Source of the DNA: Spirosomataceae bacterium
GTDB lineage: Bacteria > Bacteroidota > Bacteroidia > Cytophagales > Spirosomataceae
Reading direction: 5' to 3'
DNA: 13,801 bases
Assembly (NCBI GenBank): GCA_030731175.1
Contig: JANQUM010000318.1
Location: 1 to 13,801 of the forward strand
Shown: one piece after another, positions 6,047-13,670 of the stretch
Position numbering within the stretch: the stretch's first letter is position 1
How the letters are laid out: each line of letters starts with the position of its first letter
Position numbers and translations under genes: made by a program
Notes under the pieces: generated by a model
The model's input: only the letters and a program-made list of their open reading frames with translations
Told to the model about the DNA's origin: nothing
Databases searched by the model: none

Positions 6047-6676
6047 ATGGAATTAATTGTTATAGGAAAAGACGGAAAAGATACCGGACGCAAAGTGACT
6101 CTTAGTGACGAAGTATTTGGTATCGAGCCTAACCAGCACGTAGTTTGGTTGGATGTGAAACAGTACTTGGCAAATCAGCGTCAGGGAACTCACAAGTCAA
6201 AAGAAAGAGCGGAAATTAACCGCACCGGAAAAAAGCTTTATCGTCAGAAAGGTACTGGTAGTGCTCGTCATGGTTCACGTAGAGCTCCAATATTCGTAGG
6301 TGGTGGTCGTGTATTCGGTCCTCGTCCGAAAGATCATGGTTTCAAAGTGAACAAAAAAGTAAAATCACTTGCGAAGCGTTCTGTTTTATCGAGCCGTGCT
6401 CAGGAAAACAAAATCGCTATTGTTGAGAACTTTACCTTTGATGTTCCGAGAACTAAAGATTACCTGACATTTTTGAACTCAATAGAGTTGAACGGTCAAA
6501 AGACGCTTCTCATTACTCCGGCGGTAGATCAGAATGTTTACCTTTCAAGCCGAAACCTTCCCAAAACTTCAGTTACTGCTGCTGCTCAAATCAACACATA
6601 TGATTTGATGAACGCTGACATGTTGATTATGTGTGAGGGTGCTGTTGAAGTTATCGAATCAATGTTGAAAAAATAA
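6047..6676 (+). CDS. rplD: 50S ribosomal protein L4
   Basis: Large-subunit protein that lines the exit tunnel; in E. coli it also represses its own operon. The 209-residue chain has the globular N-terminus and the long basic tunnel loop at about 44-100, recognised by RQGTHKSKERAEI (45-57), RQKGTGSARHGS (66-77), RRAPIFVGGGRVFGPRP (78-94) and HGFKVNKKVK (97-106). The C-terminal alpha/beta part contains TLLITP and ends in VIESMLKK. It follows rplC after 54 bases. The enterobacterial S10 leader through which L4 acts was not recognised upstream of rplC, so autoregulation by L4 cannot be inferred here. Confidence 0.97.
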   Translation: MELIVIGKDGKDTGRKVTLSDEVFGIEPNQHVVWLDVKQYLANQRQGTHKSKERAEINRTGKKLYRQKGTGSARHGSRRAPIFVGGGRVFGPRPKDHGFKVNKKVKSLAKRSVLSSRAQENKIAIVENFTFDVPRTKDYLTFLNSIELNGQKTLLITPAVDQNVYLSSRNLPKTSVTAAAQINTYDLMNADMLIMCEGAVEVIESMLKK

Positions 6677-6705
6677 GCACCTGCTGCTTACATAAAGAAA
6701 TAAAG

Positions 6706-6993
6706 ATGAGCGTATTAATCAGACCTATAATTACCGAAAAGTCGCAATCGCAGATTGTAACCGGTAAATACAGCTTTCAAGTAGCAATGAAAGCGAACAA
6801 AATCGAAATCGCTAAAGCCATTGAGGCAATGTACGGTGTAACCGTAGCCAATGTTGCAACTTTGCGTCAGTTTGGGAAGTCAAAGTCTCGGATGTCTGGC
6901 TCGAGAGTTACAACAGGTCGTACTTCGACAATTAAGAAAGCAATTGTAACTCTTCAAGAGGGAGATTTAATTGACTTCTACGCAGATTTATAA
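6706..6993 (+). CDS. rplW: 50S ribosomal protein L23
   Basis: Large-subunit protein at the tunnel exit, a docking site for trigger factor and the signal recognition particle. The 95 residues show the start pattern LIRPIITEKSQ (4-14), the YSFQVAMKANKIEIAKAIE stretch (22-40) with the conserved Asn-Lys-Ile-Glu-Ile, and the YGVTVANVATL strand (43-53). A basic loop with KSKSRMSG follows, and the end matches the family. It starts 29 bases after rplD, with an A-rich stretch before the ATG. Confidence 0.96.
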   Translation: MSVLIRPIITEKSQSQIVTGKYSFQVAMKANKIEIAKAIEAMYGVTVANVATLRQFGKSKSRMSGSRVTTGRTSTIKKAIVTLQEGDLIDFYADL

Positions 6994-7046
6994 GAAAAAT
7001 TATTTAGTTATAGTTCTGCATTAGTGGAATTGCAAAAAATAAGAAG

Positions 7047-7871
7047 ATGCCAGTAAAAAAAATTAAACCAACAACCCCGAGTCAACGCCACCGAGTGGCT
7101 CCTGACTTCTCTGACATAACAACAAATAAGCCAGAGCGGAGTTTGACAACAACCATCAAAAAAACAGGTGGTAGGAATAGCGAAGGTCACAGAACTGCAC
7201 GCTACATCGGTGGTGGACACAAAAGACGCTACCGTATTATTGACTTCAAAAGAGATAAGCACGATGTAGTTGCTGAAGTATTGACAATCGAGTACGACCC
7301 AAACCGTTCAGCTCGTATTGCTTTAGTTCAATACGCTGATGATGAAAAGCGTTACATCGTTGCACCACAAGGATTAAAAGTTGGTCAACAAATTGTGTCT
7401 GGTGAGGCAGTTGCTCCTGAAGTAGGTAACGCTCTTCCAATTGGAAAGATGCCACTCGGTACAATTATTCACAATATTGAACTTACTCCGGGTAAAGGTG
7501 CTCAGATGGTTCGTAGTGCTGGAACTTACGCACAATTACTTGCGAAAGACGGTAGGTTTGTGACATTGAAAATGCCATCTGGTGAAATGAGATTGGTATT
7601 AGCCAATTGTTTAGCGACTGTAGGTTCGGTTTCAAACCCTGACCACATGAACGTAACTTTGGGTAAGGCTGGCCGTAATCGTTGGTTAGGCCGTCGTCCA
7701 AGAGTTCGTGGTGTAGCCATGAACCCAGTAGATCACCCGATGGGTGGTGGTGAGGGACGCTCTTCAGGAGGTCATCCACGTTCACGTAAAGGTTTGCTCG
7801 CAAAAGGAAAGAAAACCCGTGACAAGAATAAATATTCAAATCGTCTGATTGTATCACGCGGTAAAAAATAA
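7047..7871 (+). CDS. rplB: 50S ribosomal protein L2
   Basis: Highly conserved large-subunit protein needed for subunit joining and peptidyl transferase function. It has 274 residues, the usual length. Landmarks are GGRNSEGHRTARYIGGGHKR (41-60), IEYDPNRSARIALV (81-94), PGKGAQMVRSAGTYAQLLA (148-166), SGEMRLV (178-184), GKAGRNRWLGRRP (207-219) and MNPVDHPMGGGEG (225-237). The first His of the DHPxGGGEG loop (His230, the residue discussed in E. coli L2) is kept; the second His of the common DHPH form is Met232, a substitution I recall as usual in Bacteroidetes. The C-terminus is basic (KGKKTRDKNKYSNR). It lies 53 bases after rplW. Confidence 0.98.
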   Translation: MPVKKIKPTTPSQRHRVAPDFSDITTNKPERSLTTTIKKTGGRNSEGHRTARYIGGGHKRRYRIIDFKRDKHDVVAEVLTIEYDPNRSARIALVQYADDEKRYIVAPQGLKVGQQIVSGEAVAPEVGNALPIGKMPLGTIIHNIELTPGKGAQMVRSAGTYAQLLAKDGRFVTLKMPSGEMRLVLANCLATVGSVSNPDHMNVTLGKAGRNRWLGRRPRVRGVAMNPVDHPMGGGEGRSSGGHPRSRKGLLAKGKKTRDKNKYSNRLIVSRGKK

Positions 7872-7909
7872 ACCTGAGGCTTCGGTCTAATAAATAAATA
7901 TAAAATCAC

Positions 7910-8188
7910 ATGGCTCGTTCGCTAAAAAAAGGACCTTACATTGATTTCCGTCTTGAGAACAAGGTTGATAAAATCAACGACTCGGGTAAAAAATCTGTTA
8001 TCAAAACGTGGTCACGCCGTTCAATGATTAGTCCCGATTTTATCGGTCACACATTTGCGGTTCACAACGGAAACAAATTTATACCTGTTTACGTAACTGA
8101 CAATATGGTTGGTCACAAATTGGGAGAATTTGCCCCGACTCGTAATTTCAGAGGACACATCAATAAAAAAGATAAAGGTAAAAGATAA
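7910..8188 (+). CDS. rpsS: 30S ribosomal protein S19
   Basis: Small-subunit head protein that forms a pair with S13 and contacts the A-site region. The 92-residue chain matches the family from end to end: MARSLKKGPYID (1-12), KTWSRRSMISPDFIGHTFAV (33-52), HNGNKFIPVYVTDNMVGHKL (53-72) and GEFAPTRNFRGH (73-84), with a short basic tail. It follows rplB after 38 bases. The 62-base gap to rplV contains a small perfect hairpin (GCAGT/ACTGC, 8191-8204). Confidence 0.97.
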   Translation: MARSLKKGPYIDFRLENKVDKINDSGKKSVIKTWSRRSMISPDFIGHTFAVHNGNKFIPVYVTDNMVGHKLGEFAPTRNFRGHINKKDKGKR

Positions 8189-8190
8189 CA

Positions 8191-8204
8191 GCAGTTGATA
8201 CTGC
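8191..8204 (+). other. Small perfect hairpin in the rpsS-rplV gap
   Basis: GCAGT and ACTGC pair perfectly around the 4-base loop TGAT, three bases after the rpsS stop codon. There is no T-run after it, so it is more likely a processing or stability element, or chance, than a terminator. Confidence 0.25.
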
Positions 8205-8250
8205 GAATTTAACCTCGCATGATTTTCAACTCACTGACTAATAACTATAT

Positions 8251-8640
8251 ATGGAAGCTGTAGCAAAACTAAATAACTTTCCAACCTCACCACGTAAAGC
8301 CCGTCTGGTTGCTGACCTTATCAGAGGAAAGAAAGTGAGCCATGCTTTAGGTATTCTTACACACCAGCCTCAAGCGGCTGCTCCAGTAATGAAAAAAACA
8401 TTACTTTCGGCAGTAGCTAACTGGCAGGAAAAGAACGAAGATACCAAAATTGAAGATGTTGAGCTTTACGTTAAGACTGTAATGGTTGACGGAGGAAGAA
8501 TGCTAAAGCGTCTTCGCCCCGCACCACAAGGTAGAGGTCACCGAATTCGTAAACGATCGCACCACCTTACTATCGTAATTGTAGGTAAGATGATAGCAAC
8601 AGAAGCTGATGTGGTAACAGAAGCAGAAACTGTAAAGTAA
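8251..8640 (+). CDS. rplV: 50S ribosomal protein L22
   Basis: Large-subunit protein whose extended beta-hairpin lines the exit tunnel, where changes can give macrolide resistance in other bacteria. The 129 residues show SPRKARLVADLIRGKKV (13-29), then the helix with ALGILTHQPQAAAPVMKK, the VDGGRMLKRLRPAPQGRG stretch around the tunnel hairpin, and the end strand RSHHLTIVIVG. A short acidic tail (EADVVTEAETVK) follows the core. No change in the hairpin stands out. Its ATG lies in an AT-rich context after a 62-base gap. Confidence 0.97.
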   Translation: MEAVAKLNNFPTSPRKARLVADLIRGKKVSHALGILTHQPQAAAPVMKKTLLSAVANWQEKNEDTKIEDVELYVKTVMVDGGRMLKRLRPAPQGRGHRIRKRSHHLTIVIVGKMIATEADVVTEAETVK

Positions 8641-8676
8641 TAATATTAATTGCCGATTTAATAATAGCAAAAAAGC

Positions 8677-9429
8677 ATGGGACAAAAAGTAAACCCGATT
8701 GGTTTTAGACTTGGTTACATCAGAGGTTGGGAGTCAAGTTGGTATGGCGGAAAAGACTTTGCTGATAAACTTGTCGAAGATAACAAAATACGCAAGTACA
8801 TTGATGCCCGTATTCAAAAAGGTTCGATTTCAAAAGTTGTTATCGAACGTACACTAAAACGTATCACACTAACTATCCACACCGCACGCCCAGGCGTAGT
8901 AATAGGTAAAGGTGGATCGGAAGTTGATAAACTTCGAGAAGAATTAAAGAAGTTAACTGGAAAAGATGTTCAGATAAATATATTTGAAATCAAACGCCCA
9001 GAACTCGACGCAAAACTAATTGGAGAGAATATAGCCCAGCAATTGCGTGCCCGTATTTCTTACAGACGTGCAATGAAGCAGGCAATCCAGTCGGCTGTTC
9101 GTTTAGGAGCTGAAGGTATCAAAGTTAAATTAGGTGGAAGATTAGGTGGTGCTGAAATGGCTCGTACAGAAATGTACAAAGAGGGTCGTATCCCACTTCA
9201 TACACTTCGTGCTGATATTGACTACGCAATCACAGAAGCACTAACCGTTTACGGAATTATCGGAATCAAAGTTTGGGTATTTAACGGTGAAGTATACGGA
9301 AAGCGTGACCTTACTCCAAGTGCCGTAAATGAAAGTAAGAACAACGATAATAACTCTCGCCGCAATGACCGTGGAGGAGATGACAGACGTGGCGGAAGAA
9401 AGCGTCAGCGTCGAAACGATAATAAATAA
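8677..9429 (+). CDS. rpsC: 30S ribosomal protein S3
   Basis: Small-subunit protein at the mRNA entry channel, with S4 and S5 part of the ribosomal helicase. The 250 residues start MGQKVNPIGFRLG. A type II KH domain carries the GKGG loop (77-80) in RPGVVIGKGGSEVDKL (71-86). The C-terminal domain shows RISYRRAMKQA, GAEGIKVKLGGRLGGAEMAR and the closing GIIGIKVWVFNGEVYGKR. Residues about 215-250 are a low-complexity tail rich in Arg, Asn, Asp and Gly (for example RRNDRGGDDRRGGRKRQRRN), longer than in E. coli S3 and likely disordered. It follows rplV after 36 bases. Confidence 0.98.
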   Translation: MGQKVNPIGFRLGYIRGWESSWYGGKDFADKLVEDNKIRKYIDARIQKGSISKVVIERTLKRITLTIHTARPGVVIGKGGSEVDKLREELKKLTGKDVQINIFEIKRPELDAKLIGENIAQQLRARISYRRAMKQAIQSAVRLGAEGIKVKLGGRLGGAEMARTEMYKEGRIPLHTLRADIDYAITEALTVYGIIGIKVWVFNGEVYGKRDLTPSAVNESKNNDNNSRRNDRGGDDRRGGRKRQRRNDNK

Positions 9430-9480
9430 TAGAATTGACTAAGACAACCGTGCGAGCGGTATCGAAAATAAGCTAACGCT

Positions 9481-9900
9481 ATGTTACAACCAAGAAGAAC
9501 CAAATTTCGCAAAGCACAGAAAGGAAGAATAAAGGCAGTGGCCTCACGTGGTCATCAGATTGCTTTCGGTTCATTTGCAATAAAATCTTTAGAGCCGGGT
9601 CGTATTACTTCACGTCAGATTGAAGCCGCTCGTATTGCCGTAACTCGTGCAATGAAGCGTGAAGGTCAAGTGTGGATTCGTATTTTCCCTGATAAGCCAA
9701 TTACGCAGAAGCCTCTTGAGGTTCGTATGGGTAAAGGTAAAGGAGCACCTGAATACTGGGTTGCTAACATCCATGCTGGTACTGTTTTATTTGAATCAAA
9801 CGGTGTGCCGCTTGAATTGGCAAAAGAATCCCTGCGTCTTGCAGCACAAAAACTTCCAGTGAAAACGAAGTTTGTTGTCAGAAGAGATTATCAGGCTTAA
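9481..9900 (+). CDS. rplP: 50S ribosomal protein L16
   Basis: Large-subunit protein next to 5S rRNA and the A-site tRNA elbow; a late assembly protein. The 139 residues show MLQPRRTKFRKAQKGR (1-16), FGSFAIKSLEPGRITSRQIE (29-48), the ARIAVTRAMKREGQVWIRIF helix and strand (50-69), and EVRMGKGKGAPEYWVA (80-95). Arg82 matches the Arg that is hydroxylated in E. coli. The chain ends normally in KLPVKTKFVVRRDY. It lies 51 bases after rpsC. Confidence 0.97.
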   Translation: MLQPRRTKFRKAQKGRIKAVASRGHQIAFGSFAIKSLEPGRITSRQIEAARIAVTRAMKREGQVWIRIFPDKPITQKPLEVRMGKGKGAPEYWVANIHAGTVLFESNGVPLELAKESLRLAAQKLPVKTKFVVRRDYQA

Positions 9901-9932
9901 TCGAATAGTTTTTAAAGTAAAGCGTAACCGCA

Positions 9933-10115
9933 ATGAAAAAAATAGATTACTCAGGACAAACTGCCGAGCAGTTAAAAGAGCAAATGGCTGGTGAAAAAGA
10001 TCGTTTGCAAAAACTTAAATTTGCTCACGCAATCAGCCCGCTCCAAAACCCGACCCGCATCAAAGCAAGTCGCAGAGAGATAGCTCGTTTGATGACTGAA
10101 TTAAACGCAAGATAA
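9933..10115 (+). CDS. rpmC: 50S ribosomal protein L29
   Basis: Small two-helix protein at the tunnel exit, beside L23. The 60 residues begin MKKIDYSGQTAEQLKEQM, continue with LQKLKFAHAISPLQNPTRIK (25-44), and end in the second helix SRREIARLMTELNAR (46-60). The QNPTRI step between the helices and the IAR(L) pattern are typical. Gaps on each side are 32 bases. Confidence 0.95.
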   Translation: MKKIDYSGQTAEQLKEQMAGEKDRLQKLKFAHAISPLQNPTRIKASRREIARLMTELNAR

Positions 10116-10147
10116 TAAATACAGAAAATTATAATCGTTCCTTCAAA

Positions 10148-10402
10148 ATGGAAAGAAATCTTAGAAAAGAACGTGTTGGGGTTGTTATAAGCAACAAAAT
10201 GGATAAATCTGGCACATTGTCGTTTGTCCGTAAAGTTAAGCACCCGAAATACGGTAAGTTTATGCTAACAACGAAGAAATTCATGTTTCACGATGAGAAC
10301 AACGAAGTTGGTATCGGTGATACAGTTCGCATTACAGAAACACGCCCTTTAAGCAAAAGTAAGAACTGGCGTTTAGTAGAAATACTCGAAAAAGCAAAAT
10401 AA
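10148..10402 (+). CDS. rpsQ: 30S ribosomal protein S17
   Basis: Primary 16S rRNA-binding protein of the small subunit, an OB fold. The 84 residues show RVGVVISNKMDKSGTL (9-24), VKHPKYGKFM (30-39), the KKFMFHDENNEVGIGDTVRI stretch, and the closing ETRPLSKSKNWRLVEILEK, all characteristic. The next gap (73 bases, to rplN) is the second longest in the operon and includes a possible hairpin (10403-10426). Confidence 0.97.
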   Translation: MERNLRKERVGVVISNKMDKSGTLSFVRKVKHPKYGKFMLTTKKFMFHDENNEVGIGDTVRITETRPLSKSKNWRLVEILEKAK

Positions 10403-10475
10403 GCTTTTCGTTTTGTTCGGGAAAGCCGAGTAGAATTAAGTTAAAGATAAATCAGAATTAACGTTTCATAAGATA

Positions 10476-10844
10476 ATGTTACAGCAAGAATCAAGAGCCA
10501 GCGTAGCTGACAACAGCGGAGCTAAAGAAGTACTCGTTATACGTGTACTTGGCGGAACAAAAAAACGTTACGCATCCATCGGTGACAAAGTTGTTGTGAC
10601 CGTGAAGCAAGCCCTTTCATCGTCAAGTATGAAAAAAGGAACTGTTTCTAAAGCGGTTGTGGTACGTACGAAAAAAGAAATACGTCGTAAAGATGGTAGT
10701 TACATTCGGTTTGAAGATAATGCGGTAGTATTATTGAATACGAATAACGAACCAAGAGGTACACGTATCTTTGGGCCAGTAGCCCGTGAACTAAGGGAGA
10801 AGCAATTTATGAAAATTGTATCATTAGCCCCAGAAGTTCTGTAA
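10476..10844 (+). CDS. rplN: 50S ribosomal protein L14
   Basis: Interface protein of the large subunit that forms bridges with 16S rRNA and is the binding site of the silencing factor RsfS. It has 122 residues, the standard length. Motifs: MLQQESRASVADNSGAKEV (1-19), GDKVVVTVKQALSSSSMKKG (37-56), the KAVVVRTKKEIRRKDGSYIR stretch, RFEDNAVVLLN, GTRIFGPVARELR and the end FMKIVSLAPEVL. No oddity was seen. Confidence 0.98.
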   Translation: MLQQESRASVADNSGAKEVLVIRVLGGTKKRYASIGDKVVVTVKQALSSSSMKKGTVSKAVVVRTKKEIRRKDGSYIRFEDNAVVLLNTNNEPRGTRIFGPVARELREKQFMKIVSLAPEVL

Positions 10845-10884
10845 GATTACCACTTACTATACTCTTTGAAATTTAGATAAAGTA

Positions 10885-11223
10885 ATGAAGAATAAAATCA
10901 AAGCCCAGCAAAAATTTCATGTACGCTCAGGCGATACAGTTAAGGTTATTGCAGGAAATGCGAAAGGTACTGAAGGCCGTGTCATCAAAATATTGACTGA
11001 CAAAAACCGTATCATCGTTGATGGTGCTAACATTCAGACAAAACACGTTAAGCCAACAGCTCAAAACCCACAAGGTGAGTTGCGTCAACAAGAAGGAAGT
11101 ATCCACATAAGTAATGTTATGTTGGTTGATCCTGCCACAGGCGAGCCTACTAAAACGGGCAAACGGTTGAACGAAAAAGGTAAGCTGCAACGCTTTTCTA
11201 AAGCAACCGATAAATTTATTTAA
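10885..11223 (+). CDS. rplX: 50S ribosomal protein L24
   Basis: Assembly-initiating large-subunit protein with a KOW motif. The 112 residues include RSGDTVKVIAGNAKGTEGRV (14-33, the KOW core), VDGANIQTKHVKPTAQNPQG, the EGSIHISNVMLVDPATGEPT stretch and a short basic end. It follows rplN after 40 bases. The 49-base gap to rplE holds a small hairpin, TGTGG/CCACA (11236-11254). Confidence 0.97.
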   Translation: MKNKIKAQQKFHVRSGDTVKVIAGNAKGTEGRVIKILTDKNRIIVDGANIQTKHVKPTAQNPQGELRQQEGSIHISNVMLVDPATGEPTKTGKRLNEKGKLQRFSKATDKFI

Positions 11224-11272
11224 AATAATTTAGTCTGTGGGTCGGAAATCCACAACAACATCCATATTCATA

Positions 11273-11833
11273 ATGGCACGTCTAAAGACAAAATATACAG
11301 AAGAAATAGTACCAGCACTCAAAGAGAAATTTGAATACAAATCCTCAATGCAAGTGCCGCACCTAATAAAAATCGTTATCAATCGCGGAGTTGGTGTCGC
11401 AACTGGTGATAAAAAACTTGTTGACAGCAGCGTTGATGAAATTTCAATCATTGCTGGTCAAAGAGCAGTTCCGACACTCTCTAAGAAAGACGTATCGAAC
11501 TTTAAGCTTCGTGCAAATATGCCGATTGGTGCAAAAGTTACCTTACGCAGAGAGCGGATGTACGAATTTCTTGATCGTTTGATATCAGTTGCCCTTCCGC
11601 GGGTTCGTGACTTCCAAGGAATAAAAGATAAAGGCTTTGACGGTCGCGGCAATTACACATTTGGTGTAACTGAGCAAATTATTTTCCCAGAGATCTCGAT
11701 TGAAAAAATCGCAAAGATTCAAGGAATGGATATTACGTTCGTTACTTCTGCCCCGACTGACGCCGAAGGTTACGAATTATTGAAGGCATTAGGAATGCCT
11801 TTCAAAAGCAGCAAAAAAACTTCAGAAAACTGA
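11273..11833 (+). CDS. rplE: 50S ribosomal protein L5
   Basis: 5S rRNA-binding protein of the central protuberance. Taken from the ATG at 11273 it has 186 residues: MARLKTKYTEEIVPALKE, VPHLIKIVINRGVG (the family start strand), AGQRAVPTLSKKDVSNFKLR, GAKVTLRRERMYEFLDRLI, ALPRVRDFQGIKDKGFDGRG and the NYTFGVTEQIIFPEI stretch. An in-frame GTG at 11237 would add 12 residues (MGRKSTTTSIFI) that do not resemble the family, so that longer start is rejected. It is 22 bases from rpsN, one of the tightest gaps. Confidence 0.96.
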   Translation: MARLKTKYTEEIVPALKEKFEYKSSMQVPHLIKIVINRGVGVATGDKKLVDSSVDEISIIAGQRAVPTLSKKDVSNFKLRANMPIGAKVTLRRERMYEFLDRLISVALPRVRDFQGIKDKGFDGRGNYTFGVTEQIIFPEISIEKIAKIQGMDITFVTSAPTDAEGYELLKALGMPFKSSKKTSEN

Positions 11834-11855
11834 ACCGAATAACATTCGATAAGAA

Positions 11856-12125
11856 ATGGCAAGAGAATCAATCAAAGCAAGAGAAAGAAAGCGTGAACGT
11901 TTAGTAGCGAAGTACGCAGACAAGCGTGCGGCTCTTAAGGCAGCTGGAGACTATAGGGGTCTTGACGCACTTCCCAAGAACTCTTCACCGGTACGTTTAC
12001 ACAACCGCTGTAAACTAACTGGTCGTCCGAAAGGATATATGCGTAAGTTCGGTATCAACCGAGTAACTTTCAGAGAGATGGCAAACAATGGTTTGATCCC
12101 TGGTGTTACAAAAGCTTCTTGGTAA
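11856..12125 (+). CDS. rpsN: 30S ribosomal protein S14, zinc-free long form
   Basis: Small-subunit head protein. The 89-residue length, and the presence of only one Cys (Cys52) where zinc-type S14 has two CxxC pairs, mark it as the zinc-free long form. Typical stretches are MARESIKARERKRE (1-14), SSPVRLHNRCKLTGRP (43-58) and GYMRKFGINRVTFREMA (60-76), ending GLIPGVTKASW. It follows rplE after 22 bases. The 105-base gap after it is the longest in the operon and contains a promoter-like element. Confidence 0.97.
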   Translation: MARESIKARERKRERLVAKYADKRAALKAAGDYRGLDALPKNSSPVRLHNRCKLTGRPKGYMRKFGINRVTFREMANNGLIPGVTKASW

Positions 12126-12149
12126 TTTTTATTTCTCAAACAGAATCAC

Positions 12150-12157
12150 TAATTTTG
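12150..12157 (+). promoter_or_regulatory. Candidate internal promoter P3 before rpsH
   Basis: TAATTTTG is an exact TAnnTTTG match in the rpsN-rpsH gap. It is followed by CAGCCCAATTG, very like the sequence after P2. The predicted start near 12163 leaves a leader of about 68 bases before rpsH. The -33 zone (TTTCTC, 12132-12137) is weak. The leader carries the hairpin TCGC-TCTC-GCGA (12175-12186), also found in the P1 transcript. Confidence 0.55.
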
Positions 12158-12230
12158 CAGCCCAATTGAAAAAGTCGCTCTCGCGAAACTGTTCAGTGTT
12201 GGCTAAGGAATCCAAAAATATATATTAATA

Positions 12231-12632
12231 ATGGTAACAACGGATCCAATAGCAGATTATCTTACCCGTCTTAGAAACGCTATTAAAGCGAGACACCGCG
12301 TGGTAGAAATGCCTGCTTCTAATATCAAACGGGAGATTACGAAAGTACTTTACGAAAAAGGGTATATTCAGAGCTATAAATTTCAAGAAGATAATCTTCA
12401 AGGTACAATTAAAATTGCTCTCAAATACAATCCAATGACCAAACGGTCGGCAATCGAAAGCCTTACAAGGGTTTCTAAGCCAGGCCTTCGGAAATACGTT
12501 GGGGCTGATAATATGCCACGCGTGTTAAACGGTCTAGGAATAGCAATCTTATCAACATCTAAGGGTGTTGTTACAGATAAAGAAGCCCGCACGATGAATG
12601 TCGGTGGCGAAGTTTTGTGTTACATTTATTAA
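12231..12632 (+). CDS. rpsH: 30S ribosomal protein S8
   Basis: Primary 16S rRNA-binding protein of the central domain; in E. coli it is the translational repressor of the spc operon. The 133 residues show DPIADYLTRLRNAIKA (5-20), EMPASNIKREITKVLYEKGYI, the strand LKYNPMTKRSAI, SKPGLRKYVGADNMPRVLNG, and the end GIAILSTSKGVVTDKEAR followed by GGEVLCYIY; all are typical. It is the first gene after the likely internal promoter. No S8 operator like that of E. coli was recognised. Confidence 0.97.
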   Translation: MVTTDPIADYLTRLRNAIKARHRVVEMPASNIKREITKVLYEKGYIQSYKFQEDNLQGTIKIALKYNPMTKRSAIESLTRVSKPGLRKYVGADNMPRVLNGLGIAILSTSKGVVTDKEARTMNVGGEVLCYIY

Positions 12633-12682
12633 TTATAATCGTTGACCGCCTCGCAATTGTGTGGCCTTAAACAAATGTAAAT

Positions 12683-13240
12683 ATGTCAAGAATTGGTAAA
12701 AAACCCATAACTGTTCCCGAAGGTGTAACAGTAACCATAGGGAAAAATAACGTTGTAACTGCGAAAGGTCCTAAAGGAGAACTTTCACAGCCCATTTCAG
12801 CTGATATGAAGTTGACGTTAGAAGATGGTATCCTTACAGTGGAGCGCCCAACCGAACAAAAACGTCATAAAGCACTTCACGGCTTATATCGTTCTCTAAT
12901 CAACAATTTGATTGTCGGTGTTAACGAAGGTTATAAGAAAGATCTTGAATTAGTTGGTGTTGGTTACAAGGCTACAAACCAAGGTAATGTAATTGAATTT
13001 GCCCTCGGTTATTCACACAGCATTTTCTTTGTAGTTCCCGATGATGTGAAAGTTAGTACTTTGATGGAGAAGGGTAAAAACCCGATAATAACTCTTGAAG
13101 GTATTGATAAACAGTTAGTTGGAATGGTTGCTGCGAAAATCAAAACGCTCCGCAAAACTGAGCCTTACAAAGGTAAAGGTATTCGTTTCGTGGGTGAGCA
13201 GATCCGCCGGAAAGCTGGTAAAACTGCTGCTAAGAAATAA
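12683..13240 (+). CDS. rplF: 50S ribosomal protein L6
   Basis: Large-subunit protein near the factor-binding region, made of two similar domains. The 185 residues begin MSRIGKKPITVPEGVTVTI and include the VTAKGPKGELSQPI strand pair, RHKALHGLYRSLINNLIVGV, the GYKKDLELVGVGYKATNQG step between the domains, and GIDKQLVGMVAAKIKTLRK, KTEPYKGKGIRFVGEQIRRK and a Lys-rich end. Length and motifs are normal. A 66-base gap follows, in which no promoter was found. Confidence 0.97.
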   Translation: MSRIGKKPITVPEGVTVTIGKNNVVTAKGPKGELSQPISADMKLTLEDGILTVERPTEQKRHKALHGLYRSLINNLIVGVNEGYKKDLELVGVGYKATNQGNVIEFALGYSHSIFFVVPDDVKVSTLMEKGKNPIITLEGIDKQLVGMVAAKIKTLRKTEPYKGKGIRFVGEQIRRKAGKTAAKK

Positions 13241-13306
13241 TATTATTAATGGTTTATTTGGGAAGTTGTATTTCAAATTCTCGGTAACTTAAAGAAGTTA
13301 GAATCA

Positions 13307-13654
13307 ATGTCAACGTCAAAGACAACAAGAAGAAATAAAATCAAAAGAGGAATCCGTAAGAAAATTTCGGGTACTACCTCGTGTCCTCGTCTAACGGTAT
13401 TTCGCTCTAATAAAGCTATTTACGCTCAGTTAATTGACGATTCAAACGGGCAAACTTTAGCAGCAGCATCTTCTGGTGCACTTGGTTTACCAAGTGTTAA
13501 GATTGAAACTTCGAAAGAGGTTGGTAAGAAAATTGCTGAACTTGCTTCTACAAACGGAATCGAGAAGTGCGTTTTCGATCGCAGTGGTTATTTGTATCAC
13601 GGTAACATTAAAGCATTAGCTGAAGGAGCTCGCGAAGGTGGGTTGAAATTCTAA
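13307..13654 (+). CDS. rplR: 50S ribosomal protein L18
   Basis: 5S rRNA-binding protein of the central protuberance. The 115 residues show the basic N-terminus KTTRRNKIKRGIRKKISG (5-22), PRLTVFRSNKAIYAQLIDD (27-45), the GQTLAAASS strand, the GKKIAELASTNGIEKCVFDR stretch, GYLYHGNIKALAEGAREGG and the usual KF end. It is 16 bases from rpsE, the tightest gap here. Confidence 0.97.
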   Translation: MSTSKTTRRNKIKRGIRKKISGTTSCPRLTVFRSNKAIYAQLIDDSNGQTLAAASSGALGLPSVKIETSKEVGKKIAELASTNGIEKCVFDRSGYLYHGNIKALAEGAREGGLKF

Positions 13655-13670
13655 TAAAGAGCATATCATA

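Noticed and set aside
7722..7760. Met instead of His in the DHPHGGGEG loop of L2
   Set aside because: It looks like a loss of a key residue, but the His of interest (His230 here) is kept and HPM is, as far as I know, normal in Bacteroidetes.
7483..7857. 124-codon minus-strand ORF opposite rplB
   Set aside because: It has no recognisable protein motif and lies fully within the highly conserved L2 gene; it is a shadow frame.
10403..10426. Possible terminator hairpin (GCTTTTC/GGAAAGC) in the rpsQ-rplN gap
   Set aside because: It includes a G-T pair, has a 10-base loop and no following T-run; termination inside the operon is unlikely.
10853..10871. Promoter-like TACTCTTTG in the rplN-rplX gap
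   Set aside because: The TA and TTTG are separated by three bases rather than two, and no -33 box is seen.
11237..11272. GTG start giving an L5 with 12 extra residues
   Set aside because: The extra residues do not match the L5 family, whereas MARLKTKYTEEI from the ATG at 11273 does.
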